From Spirochaetaceae bacterium (GTDB lineage: Bacteria; Spirochaetota; Spirochaetia; DSM-27196; SKKC01): DNA of 63,542 bases. The translations under genes and the position numbers were made by a program. The stretch spans positions 1 to 63,542 of the forward strand of contig SKXQ01000082.1 in assembly GCA_007128315.1 (NCBI GenBank). Direction: 5' to 3'. Below the pieces are notes generated by a model. The model was not told the origin of the DNA. It was given only the letters and a program-made list of their open reading frames with translations, and did not search any database. Shown piece after piece: positions 62,698-63,542 of the stretch. The number at the start of each line of letters is the position of its first letter. Positions within the stretch are counted from its first letter, which is position 1.

Positions 62698-63492
62698 ATG
62701 GTACGCAGTTTATACACCGCAGCAAGCGGCATGAACGCTCAACAGTTCAACATAGACACAATCTCGAACAACCTCTCGAACGTGAATACCTTCGGGTTCA
62801 AACGTAATCGGGCGGATTTCCAGGATCTGATCTATCAGACCATACGCATGGCCGGAACCCCCGCGACCGAGGTTACCCTCGTACCGGTCGGTGAGCAGGT
62901 CGGTCACGGTACACGGGTATCAAGCACCCAGAAAATATTCCAGCAGGGATCACCTCGAGAGACCGGGGTTCCAACTGATTTCGCCATAGAGGGCGACGGG
63001 TTTTTTCGCGTCCTCGATTTTGATGGCGATTATTCCTACACCCGTGACGGCAGCTTCAAGATCGACGCGAACGGTCAGCTGGTCACGTCTGCGGGCTATC
63101 GCGTTGTTCCCGAGATCATTATGCCTGAGGGTTTCATACAGGACAGTGTTAACGTAACACAGGAAGGACGCGTCTTCGTCTCGGTTCCTGAGCTCGACGA
63201 CCCCATAGAGGTCGGTCAGCTGGAATTGTACAGATTTGTGAATCCGGCCGGCCTGAACGCGGTCGGGGGTAACCTTTTTCGCCCTGGTGCAGCGAGCGGT
63301 GATGCGATTGCAGGGCTTCCGGGCTTTGACGGGATGGGGCGGATACTTCATCGCTTCATCGAAAACTCAAACGTGTCGGTTGTCGACGAGATGGTCAACA
63401 TGATTGTCGCACAGCGGGCATACGAGATGAACTCCCGCGCCATACAGACGAGCGATGACATGCTCGGTATCGCAAACGCATTAAAGCGTTAG
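62698..63492 (+). CDS. flgG: Flagellar distal rod protein FlgG
   Basis: Distal rod protein, 264 aa. Full N-terminal signature (YTAASGMNAQQFNIDTISNNLSNVNT FGFKR, split here only for reading), FAIEGDGFFRVL and the C-terminal FIENSNVSVVDEMVNMIVAQRAYEMNSRAIQTSDDML. The QTSDDML ending is characteristic of FlgG. Follows flgF directly, as in other spirochaetes. Confidence 0.95.
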   Translation: MVRSLYTAASGMNAQQFNIDTISNNLSNVNTFGFKRNRADFQDLIYQTIRMAGTPATEVTLVPVGEQVGHGTRVSSTQKIFQQGSPRETGVPTDFAIEGDGFFRVLDFDGDYSYTRDGSFKIDANGQLVTSAGYRVVPEIIMPEGFIQDSVNVTQEGRVFVSVPELDDPIEVGQLELYRFVNPAGLNAVGGNLFRPGAASGDAIAGLPGFDGMGRILHRFIENSNVSVVDEMVNMIVAQRAYEMNSRAIQTSDDMLGIANALKR

Positions 63493-63515
63493 TATCGTGA
63501 AAGGATTGGGGCGAA

Positions 63516-63542
63516 ATGACAGGAATTGAAGCAGTACTTGCA
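63516..63542 (+). CDS. Start of a further gene, truncated by the window end
   Basis: ATG 63516 opens a frame of nine codons (MTGIEAVLA) before the window ends. It follows flgG by 23 nt, with AAAGGA and GGGGC just upstream. By position a rod-binding FlgJ-like or other flagellar gene is expected, but nine residues cannot decide it. Confidence 0.4.

Overview
The window looks like ordinary chromosome of a free-living spirochaete (order Spirochaetales or close). Evidence: a P83/100-type antigen gene, spirochaete-style flgF-flgG, two bactofilins, a zinc-free type B L31, an alpha2 GlyRS, a fused PyrB-PyrI, a short TPR protein ending in a DWDGVF tail, many GTG starts, and GC content roughly in the mid-50s by eye. 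No insertion sequence, prophage, integrase or CRISPR array was seen. Coding density is very high, with many 1-4 nt ATGA/GTGA overlaps.

Layout. 1-3913 (+): end of dnaK, dnaJ, a secreted DxDG-repeat protein and a SpoU-type rRNA methyltransferase. 3945-9146 (-): tatD-purF-purM-purN-purD. 9363-11466 (+): M23-fold protein with lost metal ligands, bactofilin, YaaR/DUF327 protein. 11509-16170 (-): plsC and a heterodimeric ABC exporter of BmrCD type. 16346-20158 (+): rpsT, an HU-like gene, lnt, a response regulator with a coiled-coil tail, a mini TPR protein and a second bactofilin. 20195-22694 (+): rho, with a near-consensus promoter, a ~240 nt leader and a 190-residue disordered N-terminus, then rpmE and a clear terminator. 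22695-24287 (-): a second complete lnt. 24476-32688 (+): galactokinase-like GHMP protein, surE, TPR protein, TPR/propeller/VWA-like protein, then clpS-clpA-aat, an N-degron cassette. 32678-35557 (-): TGS-uridine-kinase-like protein and a degenerate HD-GYP protein. 35620-41786 (+): membrane protein, AlaA-like aminotransferase, gltX-glyS-tyrS. 41692-43406 (-): rex and a stand-alone RlmK-like methyltransferase. 43455-48370 (+): secreted propeller protein, P83/100 protein, pyrBI.

48410-57816 (-) is a nine-gene envelope region: mlaE-mlaF-mlaD, a TPR lipoprotein, a small membrane protein, a LysM-M23 endopeptidase and a PEGA-like protein; then a strong terminator; then a class A PBP and a ParB-like protein with a membrane-type tail. 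57961-61613 (+) carries two cyclic-nucleotide-binding proteins and a membrane EAL protein with a dead GGDEF domain. The EAL gene's 3' end runs antisense into a tRNA-Thr(CGU) gene. flgF, flgG and the first codons of a further gene close the window.

The most notable signals are: (i) promoters placed exactly 6 nt before SD-less start codons (PBP1A, EAL protein), suggesting leaderless mRNAs; (ii) the stop codon of the EAL gene lying inside the antisense T-arm of tRNA-Thr; (iii) two bactofilin modules with different partners; (iv) the ParB-like membrane-type protein coupled to PBP1A; (v) the extended Mla/peptidoglycan gene set. All functional calls rest on reading motifs in the translated sequence; no database search was run.
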